Below, one piece after another: positions 1 to 6,462 of a stretch of 12,691 bases of DNA. The DNA is taken from the NCBI GenBank assembly GCA_902798675.1, contig CADBXQ010000024.1, positions 13,314-26,004 of the forward strand, written 5' to 3'. The notes beneath the pieces are model-generated. The model saw nothing but the letters and a program-made list of their open reading frames with translations, made no database searches and had not been told where the DNA came from. The position numbers and the translations under genes are program-made. This DNA comes from Oscillospiraceae bacterium. GTDB taxonomy: Bacteria; Bacillota; Clostridia; Oscillospirales; Ruminococcaceae. The first letter of the stretch is position 1; each line of letters begins with the position of its first letter.

Positions 1-1068
1 TTCGTTTTTTTCATCATTTGATATTTTTTTATAGTTATCTATTATTTTTTTCATTTGAGCCGAATTTTTATATATAAATCCATTATATCCGTCAATAACT
101 TGTCCTTTGTTTAATTCGTCGTATATGTGAACAACAGGCAAACCCGTGGCCATGGCCTCCAGCATGGATATGGAGTTTGTGTCTGAAAGCGAAGCTGTTA
201 TATATAAATCACAGCTAGCGTAGTATGGCGGCAGGTTATCGTGGGAGATTTTTCCCAAAAAGTTGACTGTGTCATTAATTTTCAATTTATTAGAATATTT
301 TTCAAGTTCTTTTCTTGAAGGCCCGTCCCCAAAAATTAAAAGTTTGCATTTTCTGTCGCCCTCAACGACCTCGCTCCAATATTTTAAAAGAGTGTCTATA
401 TTTTTTTCACGACCCAACCTTCCGCAAAAGCAAACAGCCAGCTCATCCGCGGTTATTTCAAGCTTTTTGCGAATCAGCGCTCTTTTTTCCTCGCTGACGC
501 ACTGGGGCCTGAATTTGTCGATCTCAACGGGATTTGGAACAACATACACAGGCTTTTGAACCCCACAAGATTTAAAAAATTCTTCAACTTTTTTCGAAGG
601 CCCTGTCAAACAAGTTGCCTTTTCTGCCAAAATTTTAGCATATGCATGGGAGGTTTTTTTAGCAATTTTAATGAATTTTTTCGGCGCGACATAGTATAAA
701 TAGTCATCATACATTGTGTGCATAGTGTAGATTAATGGAACATTTAAAAGCTTGGCTGCAATCGTCCCGGAATATCCAACGCCAAACTCGGTGTGTATGT
801 GAATTATGTCGGGATCGAACTTCTTTATATATTTATACCTGACATGGCTTTTTGGAGCCGCAACGCCATAGTTATATAGCTTTTTGAAATTGACGCCAGG
901 GCAATATAAAACCCCGTTTTCAACATGGTGATGTTTAGCTCCGGGCGAAGCGCAGACAATCAGAACGCTGTGGCCCAGCTTTTCAAGCCCAGACTTTAAA
1001 GCTTTAACATGAGTAACAACTCCGTTAATCGAAGGAATATATGTTTCAGTAAACAACGCTATTTTCAT
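1..1068 (-). CDS. GT4-family glycosyltransferase, probably diacylglycerol glucosyltransferase-like (partial, C-terminus off the left edge)
   Basis: Reading from ATG at 1068 there are 356 codons without a stop up to the window edge, so the C-terminal end is missing. The N-terminus (MKIALFTETYIPSINGVVTH) is the classic opening of GT4 enzymes that glucosylate diacylglycerol or related lipids. Later come the donor-binding stretch FCGRLGREKNIDTLL (around residues 194-208) and SDTNSISMLEAMATGLPVV (around 295-313), the acidic pair of the GT-B C-terminal lobe; its first acid is Asp rather than the usual Glu. The expected product is a cytosolic, membrane-associated enzyme using a nucleotide sugar to make a glycolipid. 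The acceptor is inferred from N-terminal resemblance only; other GT4 substrates are possible. An SD-like GAGGAG lies about 12 bases before ATG. I checked the frame along the gene and saw no frameshift. Confidence 0.85.
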   Translation of the reverse strand, partial: MKIALFTETYIPSINGVVTHVKALKSGLEKLGHSVLIVCASPGAKHHHVENGVLYCPGVNFKKLYNYGVAAPKSHVRYKYIKKFDPDIIHIHTEFGVGYSGTIAAKLLNVPLIYTMHTMYDDYLYYVAPKKFIKIAKKTSHAYAKILAEKATCLTGPSKKVEEFFKSCGVQKPVYVVPNPVEIDKFRPQCVSEEKRALIRKKLEITADELAVCFCGRLGREKNIDTLLKYWSEVVEGDRKCKLLIFGDGPSRKELEKYSNKLKINDTVNFLGKISHDNLPPYYASCDLYITASLSDTNSISMLEAMATGLPVVHIYDELNKGQVIDGYNGFIYKNSAQMKKIIDNYKKISNDEKNE

Positions 1069-1101
1069 AAATAAATCATTCTCCTCATTAACAAATAAAT
1101 C

Positions 1102-1121
1102 CCAGTAACATTATATCACAA
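1102..1121 (-). promoter_or_regulatory. Extended -10 promoter of the glycosyltransferase gene
   Basis: On the minus strand this reads TTGTGATATAATGTTACTGG. It holds TG-A-TATAAT (the -10 hexamer is at 1110-1115) preceded by the extended -10 TG. No good -35 is visible; the matching place is a T run. Transcription would start near 1103, leaving a leader of about 35 bases to ATG 1068. The same 20 bases occur with one change before phoH (12022-12041). Confidence 0.6.
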
Positions 1122-1339
1122 TTATCTTCCAAAAAAAAGTTATATATTTTAAAACGATTGATGTCAAGTGAAATTGCTAAAAAGTCGCTAATTGCATGAT
1201 TTTATTGGGTTAGATTTGTCCCCTCAACATCCTTTGCTCAAAATATTCGACTCTGTTTCTAAAAACCCAATATATTATAATATCCTTAACTTCGCTTAAA
1301 AAACAATGCAAAAGCCAATTCAAGCGCCGCCAGCTCACA

Positions 1340-1632
1340 ACGGGCTTGAGTATTAAACCCCACTCAAGGACAAGTCAAGTTGAAAGCGTCCGTGACAAGT
1401 GGTAGTCTGGCGTCCTCGAAGGGTTGACGCTTGGGCAAAACCGCTAAATCTGAAAAAAAATTTGCAAAAGGGGTTAACAAAACGATGCAAATGTGCTACA
1501 ATAAAAATCAGGAGCTGGGAGCTAGGGACCTCCAGCGCCAGCTCTACAACCAGTAATACTTCCACCGTTTATTGTTACATTGTATATCGCGCCTCCTTTG
1601 ACACTTTACGTGTTTTGAAGGAGGCGCGCGCC
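1340..1632. other. Hairpin-rich, GC-richer intergenic segment of unknown function
   Basis: This is the central part of an 825-base gap between the glycosyltransferase and tyrS. It is visibly richer in G+C than the AT-rich flanks. Inverted repeats are CTTGAGT 1345-1351 with ACTCAAG 1362-1368; AAGCGTC 1384-1390 with GACGCTT 1426-1432; GAGCTG 1512-1517 with CAGCTC 1539-1544, containing an inner GGAG/CTCC; and an 11-bp stem at 1588-1628. Both strands have open frames here (about 92 codons on plus, 70 on minus), but neither has a recognisable family, so I do not call them genes. I do not recognise the signatures of tmRNA, RNase P RNA, SRP RNA, a T-box or a tRNA. It may be an unclassified structured RNA or a decayed element. 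The rest of the gap (1122-1339 and 1667-1798) is plain AT-rich DNA with nothing I can name. Confidence 0.4.
1588..1628. repeat. Long perfect inverted repeat (hairpin)
   Basis: CGCGCCTCCTT (1588-1598) is the exact reverse complement of AAGGAGGCGCG (1618-1628). An inner ACAC/GTGT stem (1601-1604, 1610-1613) has loop TTTAC. There is no T run after it on either strand, so it is not a standard terminator. The right arm contains AAGGAGG, a perfect Shine-Dalgarno sequence, which would be hidden in the stem. Nine bases later ATG (1634) opens a 10-codon frame ending at 1666. Confidence 0.65.
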
Positions 1633-1798
1633 TATGTGGCTTTGCTTAAAAAAACCTTCCGATTGAGGATTACTTAATATACTGAGTTTTTAATTAAAGA
1701 GTTGGATGCTTTAAGCAAGAGCTTTTGAGTGGACAAATATAACAAATTTTTATTAAAATTATTTAATGTTTTTGGTGAATATAGACAAAAACTTTTAC

Positions 1799-1827
1799 TT
1801 GACTTGAAAATTAAAATGTGGTATAAT
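1799..1827 (+). promoter_or_regulatory. Sigma-A promoter of tyrS
   Basis: TTGACT (1799-1804) is followed after exactly 17 bases by TATAAT (1822-1827). This is close to the housekeeping consensus. The start of transcription would fall near 1834, giving a leader of about 60 bases before the GTG start at 1894. That is too short to hold a T-box. Confidence 0.85.
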
Positions 1828-1893
1828 TACAATTAGTTTAGGCGTGCGTGTGTTTGCTGGGCGGTGGAAAATTTTAGAGAGGGGTTGCTTTGG

Positions 1894-3117
1894 GTGACGG
1901 TTTTTGAAGAGCTGAAGAGGCGCGGGCTGGTTGCGCAGATGACAAATGAAGAAAAAATTAAGCAGATTTTAGAAAATGAAAAGTGTCGATTTTATATCGG
2001 TTTTGATGCAACTGCCGACAGCCTTCACGTTGGCCATTTTTTGCAACTCATCGTCATGAAGCGCCTCCAGCAGGCCGGCCATATTCCAATAGCGCTTCTT
2101 GGAACAGGGACAACTATGGTTGGAGATCCAACCGGCCGGACGGATATGCGCCAAATGATTGACAAAGATGAGATCAAACGCAATGCGCAGCGGTTTAAAG
2201 AGCAGATGTCGCGTTTTGTTGATTTTTCTGATGGTCGGGCGATATTTGTTGAAAATGGGGACTGGCTTTTAAATTTAAACTATATCGAATTTTTGCGAAA
2301 GGTTGGCAAATATTTTTCAGTAAATAAAATGTTGACGGCTGAGTGTATAAAATCTCGAATGGAACATGGGCTTTCGTTTTTAGAATTCAACTATATGATA
2401 ATGCAAAGTTATGATTTTTTGAGGCTATATCAAGACTTAAATTGCAAAATTGAAATTGGCGGCGATGACCAATGGAGCAATATTTTAGGAGGAATAGACC
2501 TTGTTCGAAGGGTTGAGCGCCAGGAGGTTTATGGCCTGACGTTTACTTTGCTGACGACAAAAGACGGCAAAAAAATGGGCAAGACCCAAAAAGGCGCGTT
2601 GTGGCTGGATGAAAACAAATGCTCGCCATATGAGTTTTTTCAATATTGGAGAAATGTTGATGATGCTGAAGTGATAAAATGTTTGAAAATGTTAACTTTT
2701 ATTCCAATTGAAGAGATTGAGTCTATGGAAAAATGGGAAGGCTCGAAGCTAAACGAAGCGAAGGAAATTTTGGCATTTGAGCTGACAAAAATGGTTCATG
2801 GCGAGCTTGCTGCGAAGGACGCTTTAAAAACATCGAAATCCCTTTTTTCCAGCGGGACTGATGATGAAAATATGCCGACAACGGTTTTGCTTCAGGATGA
2901 TTTTGATGATGGACAAATTGGCGTTTTGAAGCTGCTTGTTTTGTGCGAACTGTGTAAATCAAATGGAGAAGCGAGAAGGCTTGTTGAACAGGGCGGGATC
3001 ATGATTAATGGCGAGAGGATTGTTGAGCCAAAGCTTTTGCTGAGAGAAAGTGAATTTGAAGGTGGGCTGACGATAAAAAAAGGAAAGAAGGTTTTTCATC
3101 GCGTGAAGTTGAATTGA
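1894..3117 (+). CDS. tyrS: Tyrosyl-tRNA synthetase
   Basis: This class I aminoacyl-tRNA synthetase activates tyrosine with ATP and charges tRNA-Tyr in the cytosol. From GTG 1894 the protein has 407 residues, normal for the family. HVGH (45-48) is the HIGH signature; the GGDDQWSN block (189-196) and KMGKT (227-231, the KMSKS-equivalent loop) follow. A C-terminal S4 RNA-binding domain covers about 340-407 (CKSNGEARRLVEQGGIMING). An in-frame GTG at 1864 would add ten residues, but AGAGAGGGG (1876-1884) sits about nine bases before 1894, and MTVFEELKRRG is the usual start of this protein. It is monocistronic as far as can be seen, converging on trxB with 43 bases between the stop codons. No T-box is present in its short leader. 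Confidence 0.96.
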   Translation: MTVFEELKRRGLVAQMTNEEKIKQILENEKCRFYIGFDATADSLHVGHFLQLIVMKRLQQAGHIPIALLGTGTTMVGDPTGRTDMRQMIDKDEIKRNAQRFKEQMSRFVDFSDGRAIFVENGDWLLNLNYIEFLRKVGKYFSVNKMLTAECIKSRMEHGLSFLEFNYMIMQSYDFLRLYQDLNCKIEIGGDDQWSNILGGIDLVRRVERQEVYGLTFTLLTTKDGKKMGKTQKGALWLDENKCSPYEFFQYWRNVDDAEVIKCLKMLTFIPIEEIESMEKWEGSKLNEAKEILAFELTKMVHGELAAKDALKTSKSLFSSGTDDENMPTTVLLQDDFDDGQIGVLKLLVLCELCKSNGEARRLVEQGGIMINGERIVEPKLLLRESEFEGGLTIKKGKKVFHRVKLN

Positions 3118-3160
3118 TTTTTAAGGTGGTTTTTAAATATTTTCCACTGATTATTAAATT

Positions 3161-4075
3161 TTAGTCTATGTTTTGTATATATTCAACAGCCGCCAATGCT
3201 GAAACCGCTCCATCAGAAGCCGCCGTGACCAGTTGTCTGGCCTTTTTCGTCCTAACATCTCCCGCAACGAACAGGCCATTGGTTTTTGTTTTGCAGCTTT
3301 CATCAGCAACGATATAGCCGTGAGAATCTAGGTCAACCCACTTTTTGAAATTTTCGCTGTTTGGAGTTGAGCCAATTGCAACAAAAATGCCGTCGAGCTT
3401 CAGTTCGTGGTTTTCATTTGTCTTGACGTCTTTTAACTCCAAGCCTTCAACCAAGCCGTTTCCTTTGATTTCAGAGACGACTTTGCCCAGTTTTAGGCTT
3501 ATGTTTTTCTTTTTAGTCATGTTTTCAACTTCGGCTTTTGAAGCTCTGAACTCACGCCTTCTGTGTATAACATAAACTTGTTTACATATGTTTGAGAGGT
3601 ATATGGCGTCAAAAATAGCGGTTCTTCCCCCTCCAACCACTGCGACGACTCTGCCCTCGAAAAATCTTCCATCACACGTTGCGCAGTACGAAACTCCCCT
3701 GCCCTGAAAAGCTTTTTCTCCGCCAATACCTAATTTTTTCCTGCTCGCTCCGGTTGCGATAATGACTGCTTTTGCGCCATATTCGACATTGTTTGTTTTG
3801 AAAATTTTTGTGCTGCCCGCTAAATCCATAGAAAGTATTTGTTGAAATTGTATATTTGTTCCCAAACGGGTGGCTTGTTTTTGTAGATTTTCAACTAAAC
3901 TCATGCCGTCAATTTCTAAAAATCCCGGATAGTTTATTATTTTAGGTGTGTTTATTATTTGACCGCCGCAAACTTGATTTTCTATACACAAAACGTTTAA
4001 TCCAGAACAGGAAGCGTATATGCAAGCGCTTAGGCCCGCAATTCCCCCGCCAACAACAATTAAATCGCAATCCAT
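3161..4075 (-). CDS. trxB: Thioredoxin reductase (NADPH-type, low molecular weight)
   Basis: This flavoenzyme passes electrons from NADPH via FAD to thioredoxin. It has 304 residues, the usual length. The N-terminal FAD-binding GGGIAG is at residues 9-14, the redox pair is CATC (C131, C134, within SYCATCDG), and the C-terminal FAD motif is GLFVAGDVR (267-275). HRRREFR (171-177) matches the HRRxxxR signature for the 2'-phosphate of NADPH, which argues against a ferredoxin-type relative. The second nucleotide motif is odd: GGGRTAIFDA (148-157) where most enzymes have GGGDSAxEEA. ATG at 4073-4075 is preceded by GGAG ten bases upstream. It is transcribed divergently from nth and convergent with tyrS. 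A relative with another partner protein is possible because no trxA is in the window. Confidence 0.92.
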   Translation of the reverse strand: MDCDLIVVGGGIAGLSACIYASCSGLNVLCIENQVCGGQIINTPKIINYPGFLEIDGMSLVENLQKQATRLGTNIQFQQILSMDLAGSTKIFKTNNVEYGAKAVIIATGASRKKLGIGGEKAFQGRGVSYCATCDGRFFEGRVVAVVGGGRTAIFDAIYLSNICKQVYVIHRRREFRASKAEVENMTKKKNISLKLGKVVSEIKGNGLVEGLELKDVKTNENHELKLDGIFVAIGSTPNSENFKKWVDLDSHGYIVADESCKTKTNGLFVAGDVRTKKARQLVTAASDGAVSALAAVEYIQNID

Positions 4076-4125
4076 AGCAAAACATCTCCATTTCTTTTTA
4101 ATTAATTCATTTTGCAGCTAAAAAT

Positions 4126-4154
4126 ATTGTAACAAATATTTTACATATATTCAA
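4126..4154 (-). promoter_or_regulatory. Sigma-A promoter of trxB
   Basis: On the minus strand TTGAAT (4154-4149) and TACAAT (4131-4126) are separated by exactly 17 bases (4132-4148). The start of transcription is expected near 4119, about 44 bases before the trxB ATG. Confidence 0.65.
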
Positions 4155-4232
4155 CTATTCAACTTTAGTTTTATTGTTCTAATTAAAAATATTCAAACAA
4201 TGAAATATAATCACGTTTTAGGAAGTGAAATC

Positions 4233-4862
4233 ATGACTAAAAAAGAAAAAGTTCGAATAATAATTGATCGACTCAAAGCCAGATATCCAAACGCTTTGTG
4301 TTCTTTGCGGTATGATGAACCATATAAATTATTGATTGCCACTCGCCTAGCCGCTCAGTGCACGGACGCTAGGGTTAATATAGTCACCAAGACTCTTTTC
4401 GAAAAATATCCAAATATTGAGAAATTAGCAAGTGCAGACCAAAATTATATAATAGAAATCGTCAAACCTTGCGGCCTCGGGAACACAAAAGGCAGGGATA
4501 TAGTTAAAATTTGCCAGAAATTGATCGAAAAATTCAACGGAAAAGTTCCAGATAATATGAAGGATTTGCTTTCGCTTCCCGGGGTTGGCCGAAAAACTGC
4601 GAATCTGATTCTGGGCGATGTGTATAAAAAGCCAGCCATCGTCACCGACACGCATTTGATCAGAATTTCCAACAGATTAGGCCTTGTTAATGAAAAAAAT
4701 CCAACAAAAGTCGAATATTTGCTTATAAAAATTGTTCCTCCGGAAGAAAGCTCAGATTTTTGCCACCGGGTCGTCATCTTTGGACGGGAAGTTTGCAGAG
4801 CCAGAAAGCCGGATTGCAAAAATTGTGAACTAATCGATTTATGCGAAAACTATATCATATAA
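4233..4862 (+). CDS. nth: Endonuclease III (DNA glycosylase/AP lyase with [4Fe-4S] cluster)
   Basis: It removes oxidised pyrimidines from DNA and cleaves at abasic sites (base excision repair). From ATG 4233 the protein has 209 residues, matching the family. The helix-hairpin-helix LLSLPGVGRKTANLILG spans 112-128, with the Schiff-base lysine K121. The catalytic aspartate is D139 in VTDTH. Four cysteines in C-x6-C-x2-C-x5-C spacing (C188, C195, C198, C204) bind the iron-sulfur cluster. An in-frame ATG at 4200 exists, but GGAAG at 4221-4225 sits seven bases before 4233, so the shorter form is preferred. A TATAAT at 4206-4211 could be its -10, with only a poor -35 upstream. trxB diverges from the same spacer; yunB follows 57 bases later on the same strand. 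Confidence 0.96.
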   Translation: MTKKEKVRIIIDRLKARYPNALCSLRYDEPYKLLIATRLAAQCTDARVNIVTKTLFEKYPNIEKLASADQNYIIEIVKPCGLGNTKGRDIVKICQKLIEKFNGKVPDNMKDLLSLPGVGRKTANLILGDVYKKPAIVTDTHLIRISNRLGLVNEKNPTKVEYLLIKIVPPEESSDFCHRVVIFGREVCRARKPDCKNCELIDLCENYII

Positions 4863-4882
4863 AGTTGCACAAACCATAATAT
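4855..4882 (+). promoter_or_regulatory. Possible sporulation (sigma-E-like) promoter of yunB
   Basis: TCATATA (4855-4861) and CATAATAT (4875-4882) are 13 bases apart. They resemble the sigma-E -35 (about KMATATT) and -10 (CATACAHT, 6 of 8 matched). The -35 overlaps the nth stop codon. A start near 4888 would suit yunB. In Bacillus subtilis yunB belongs to the sigma-E regulon, which is why I looked; by sequence alone the match is modest. Confidence 0.35.
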
Positions 4883-4919
4883 TTTTGCATAAACATTTAT
4901 TATGGGTGGTGGTGTTTTT

Positions 4920-5618
4920 TTGACTGCTTTTAAAAAAAAGAAAAAGAAATTATCACACAAGCTTATAATATTTGGGATATTGACTTTAATTTTTGTCATT
5001 TTTCTTGATTTTCACGCAAGGCCAACCATAATCAATATGTGTAAATATCATTTAGATCAATTTGCATCAACAAAAATAAGTGAAGCAATAACAAAATCCA
5101 TAGAAGAATTAGATTATAATTATAACGATTATATAAAAATCGAAACAACAGATAGTGGCAAAATTTTAGCCATACATACCAATGCAAGACAAATAACGAT
5201 AATCCACAACAATATAATGGACAAAATTGGACGCGCTTTGGAAAAATTCAACTCCGAGAAAATAGACATACACATTGGGTCGCTGTCTGGAGTTGTTTGG
5301 TTGTCTGATTTTGGGCCGATTGTTTCGATAAAAGTCACTCCAAAGGGAAAGGCGAGCTCGGAAATAATCAGCAATTTGGAAGAAGCCGGGATCAATCAAA
5401 CGCTCCATCAAATTCGCATCAAAATCACCGCAACAATAGCTGGTTTCATCCCTGGCTACTCAACTGAAACCCAAACAAAGTCTGAATATATACTTGCTGA
5501 GTCTTTAATTGTTGGCTCTGTTCCAAATTATTATACTAAAATCATATCTAGCGCAAACGAAAATTTGTCAGATATGCACAAATGCCCAGAAAAAATTTCT
5601 GACAGTTCACAACAATAA
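4920..5618 (+). CDS. yunB: Sporulation protein YunB
   Basis: A basic N-terminus (TAFKKKKKKL) is followed by one hydrophobic segment at about residues 15-31 (LIIFGILTLIFVIFLDF), then an extracytoplasmic domain, consistent with a membrane-anchored protein. The middle and end carry YunB-family patterns: GSLSGVVWLSDFGPIVSIKV, EEAGINQTLHQIRIKI and the closing AESLIVGSVPNYY. YunB is needed for efficient sporulation in B. subtilis, with biochemical role unknown. TTG at 4920 is chosen because GGTGGTGGTG (4905-4914) lies five bases before it and could be the ribosome site. The in-frame ATG at 4902 has no such site and would add a glycine-rich MGGGVF. The length is 232 residues from TTG, or 238 from ATG. 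It converges on mutS2 with 30 bases between stops. Confidence 0.85.
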   Translation: MTAFKKKKKKLSHKLIIFGILTLIFVIFLDFHARPTIINMCKYHLDQFASTKISEAITKSIEELDYNYNDYIKIETTDSGKILAIHTNARQITIIHNNIMDKIGRALEKFNSEKIDIHIGSLSGVVWLSDFGPIVSIKVTPKGKASSEIISNLEEAGINQTLHQIRIKITATIAGFIPGYSTETQTKSEYILAESLIVGSVPNYYTKIISSANENLSDMHKCPEKISDSSQQ

Positions 5619-5648
5619 TCGAACTTTAAAATTTTAGACTCGCAAAAA

Positions 5649-6263
5649 CTATTTTAGTCTGACGATGGTCACGCCGTCCTCCCCTTCCCCGAAAACGCCC
5701 ATTCTTTTTTCGCAAACATTAGGATGGTTTTTAAGGTGGCTGTTGACAGATTTTCTCAAAATCCCAGTTCCTTTGCCGTGAATGATGGTTATATTTTCTA
5801 TGTTTGACAGGACGCACTGGTCGATAAATCGATCTAGATATATTAAAGCTTCTTCAACATTTTTCCCTCGCAAATCAATTTCTGTCGATGCTTTTCGCGC
5901 GGATTTGCTGATGAGCGATTTTTTTAGTTTTGAAATTTTCTTTTTGTTTTCTGTTTTTTTCATCAAGCGCAGGTTTTTTAGATCAACCCTCATATTTATT
6001 TGACCCATCCTGACCAAAACTTTTCCGCTTCGATCCGGCTCGCTCAGGACTTCCCCTGTTTTATCTATATCATAAATTAGTACATTATCACCAATTTTCA
6101 AGTTTCTAGGCAGCAAATATTGTTCATTTTGCCGAATAATCACAGGATTTGCTTTTTCATATAAATTGTCAACTGAATTTTTTATGACCGAATTTGTAGT
6201 GTTAATCAATTGATCTATATTTTCTTTATCTTGCCGCTTTTTTATCTCTTTGAGTTGATTCAA
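5649..6263 (-). CDS. mutS2: MutS2 C-terminal part: end of coiled coil, KOW-like and Smr endonuclease domains (gene interrupted)
   Basis: This is the downstream half of a disrupted mutS2. Recognisable sequence starts upstream of the TTG at 6263, at about 6284 (RAESNRILNQLKEIKK), with no start codon there, so translation as a separate protein is doubtful. In residues counted from TTG 6263, a helical stretch comes first, then a small KOW-like beta domain (LKIGDNVLIYD, about 55-100). The Smr domain follows, with EIDLRG (128-133) and IHGKGTGILR (161-170), ending VTIVRLK. The Smr domain is the nuclease part of MutS2, a protein that limits recombination and, in Bacillus, also acts on collided ribosomes. 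The missing link to the ATPase half is replaced by the GC-rich segment at 6291-6489. Confidence 0.85.
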   Translation of the reverse strand: MNQLKEIKKRQDKENIDQLINTTNSVIKNSVDNLYEKANPVIIRQNEQYLLPRNLKIGDNVLIYDIDKTGEVLSEPDRSGKVLVRMGQINMRVDLKNLRLMKKTENKKKISKLKKSLISKSARKASTEIDLRGKNVEEALIYLDRFIDQCVLSNIENITIIHGKGTGILRKSVNSHLKNHPNVCEKRMGVFGEGEDGVTIVRLK

Positions 6264-6298
6264 AATTCGATTTGACTCTGCCCGAACGCCGTCAACAA

Positions 6299-6415
6299 TT
6301 ACACACGCAACGCATCCTGGACGAAAACCACCGACAGCTGGCTCCGCAGCGCCGGCTCCTTCGCCTCGCCGTAGGTATAGCTGACGTTTTCGATTTTGAT
6401 GATCGGTTCGCTCAT
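6299..6415 (-). pseudogene. 5' fragment of an ABC transporter ATPase gene (ECF/cobalt-type), foreign
   Basis: From ATG at 6413-6415 the frame starts MSEPIIKIENVSYTYGEA and continues KEPALR, the typical opening of an energy-coupling-factor or cobalt ABC ATPase just before its Walker A region. After ALR the resemblance ends (SQLSVVFVQDALRV, stop at 6299-6301), so only about 24 codons of the gene are present. There is no Walker A, signature or Walker B. A GGGGAG overlapping the preceding TAA could be its original ribosome site. Codon use with G/C in nearly all third positions differs from every other gene here. The family call rests on a short stretch. Confidence 0.55.
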
Positions 6416-6462
6416 AGTTTCCGCTTTACTCCCCGCTCCAGCGGCAGCTGGCCCCGCAGGGC
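6328..6462. repeat. 25-bp imperfect direct repeat inside the foreign segment
   Basis: Bases 6328-6352 and 6438-6462 match at 21 of 25 positions, centred on CAGCTGGC-CCGCAG, exactly 110 bases apart. They flank the ATPase fragment. The left copy lies where that fragment stops resembling its family. Confidence 0.6.

Noticed and set aside
1378..1440. Possible T-box-like words (AGTGGTAGTCTGGCG, GCGTCC)
   Set aside because: The invariant core GGTGGNACCGCG is absent, no specifier stem was found, and the tyrS promoter lies 360 bases downstream.
1399..1677. 92-codon plus-strand open frame (and a 70-codon minus-strand one at 1353-1565) in the intergenic gap
   Set aside because: No ribosome site, no recognisable family, basic and serine/threonine-rich composition as expected from translating hairpin DNA; both strands open because of locally higher G+C.
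3118..3160. Possible bidirectional terminator between tyrS and trxB (GTGG ... CCAC)
   Set aside because: Only four to five base pairs with a long AT loop and no proper T run; too weak to call.
4206..4211. TATAAT just before nth as a definite promoter
   Set aside because: No acceptable -35 at 16-18 bases; start would leave only about 15 bases of leader. Mentioned in the nth entry but not called.
5625..5660. Possible terminator between yunB and mutS2 (AGACT ... AGTCT)
   Set aside because: Five-base stem with a 15-base loop, partly inside the mutS2 coding end, and no T run.
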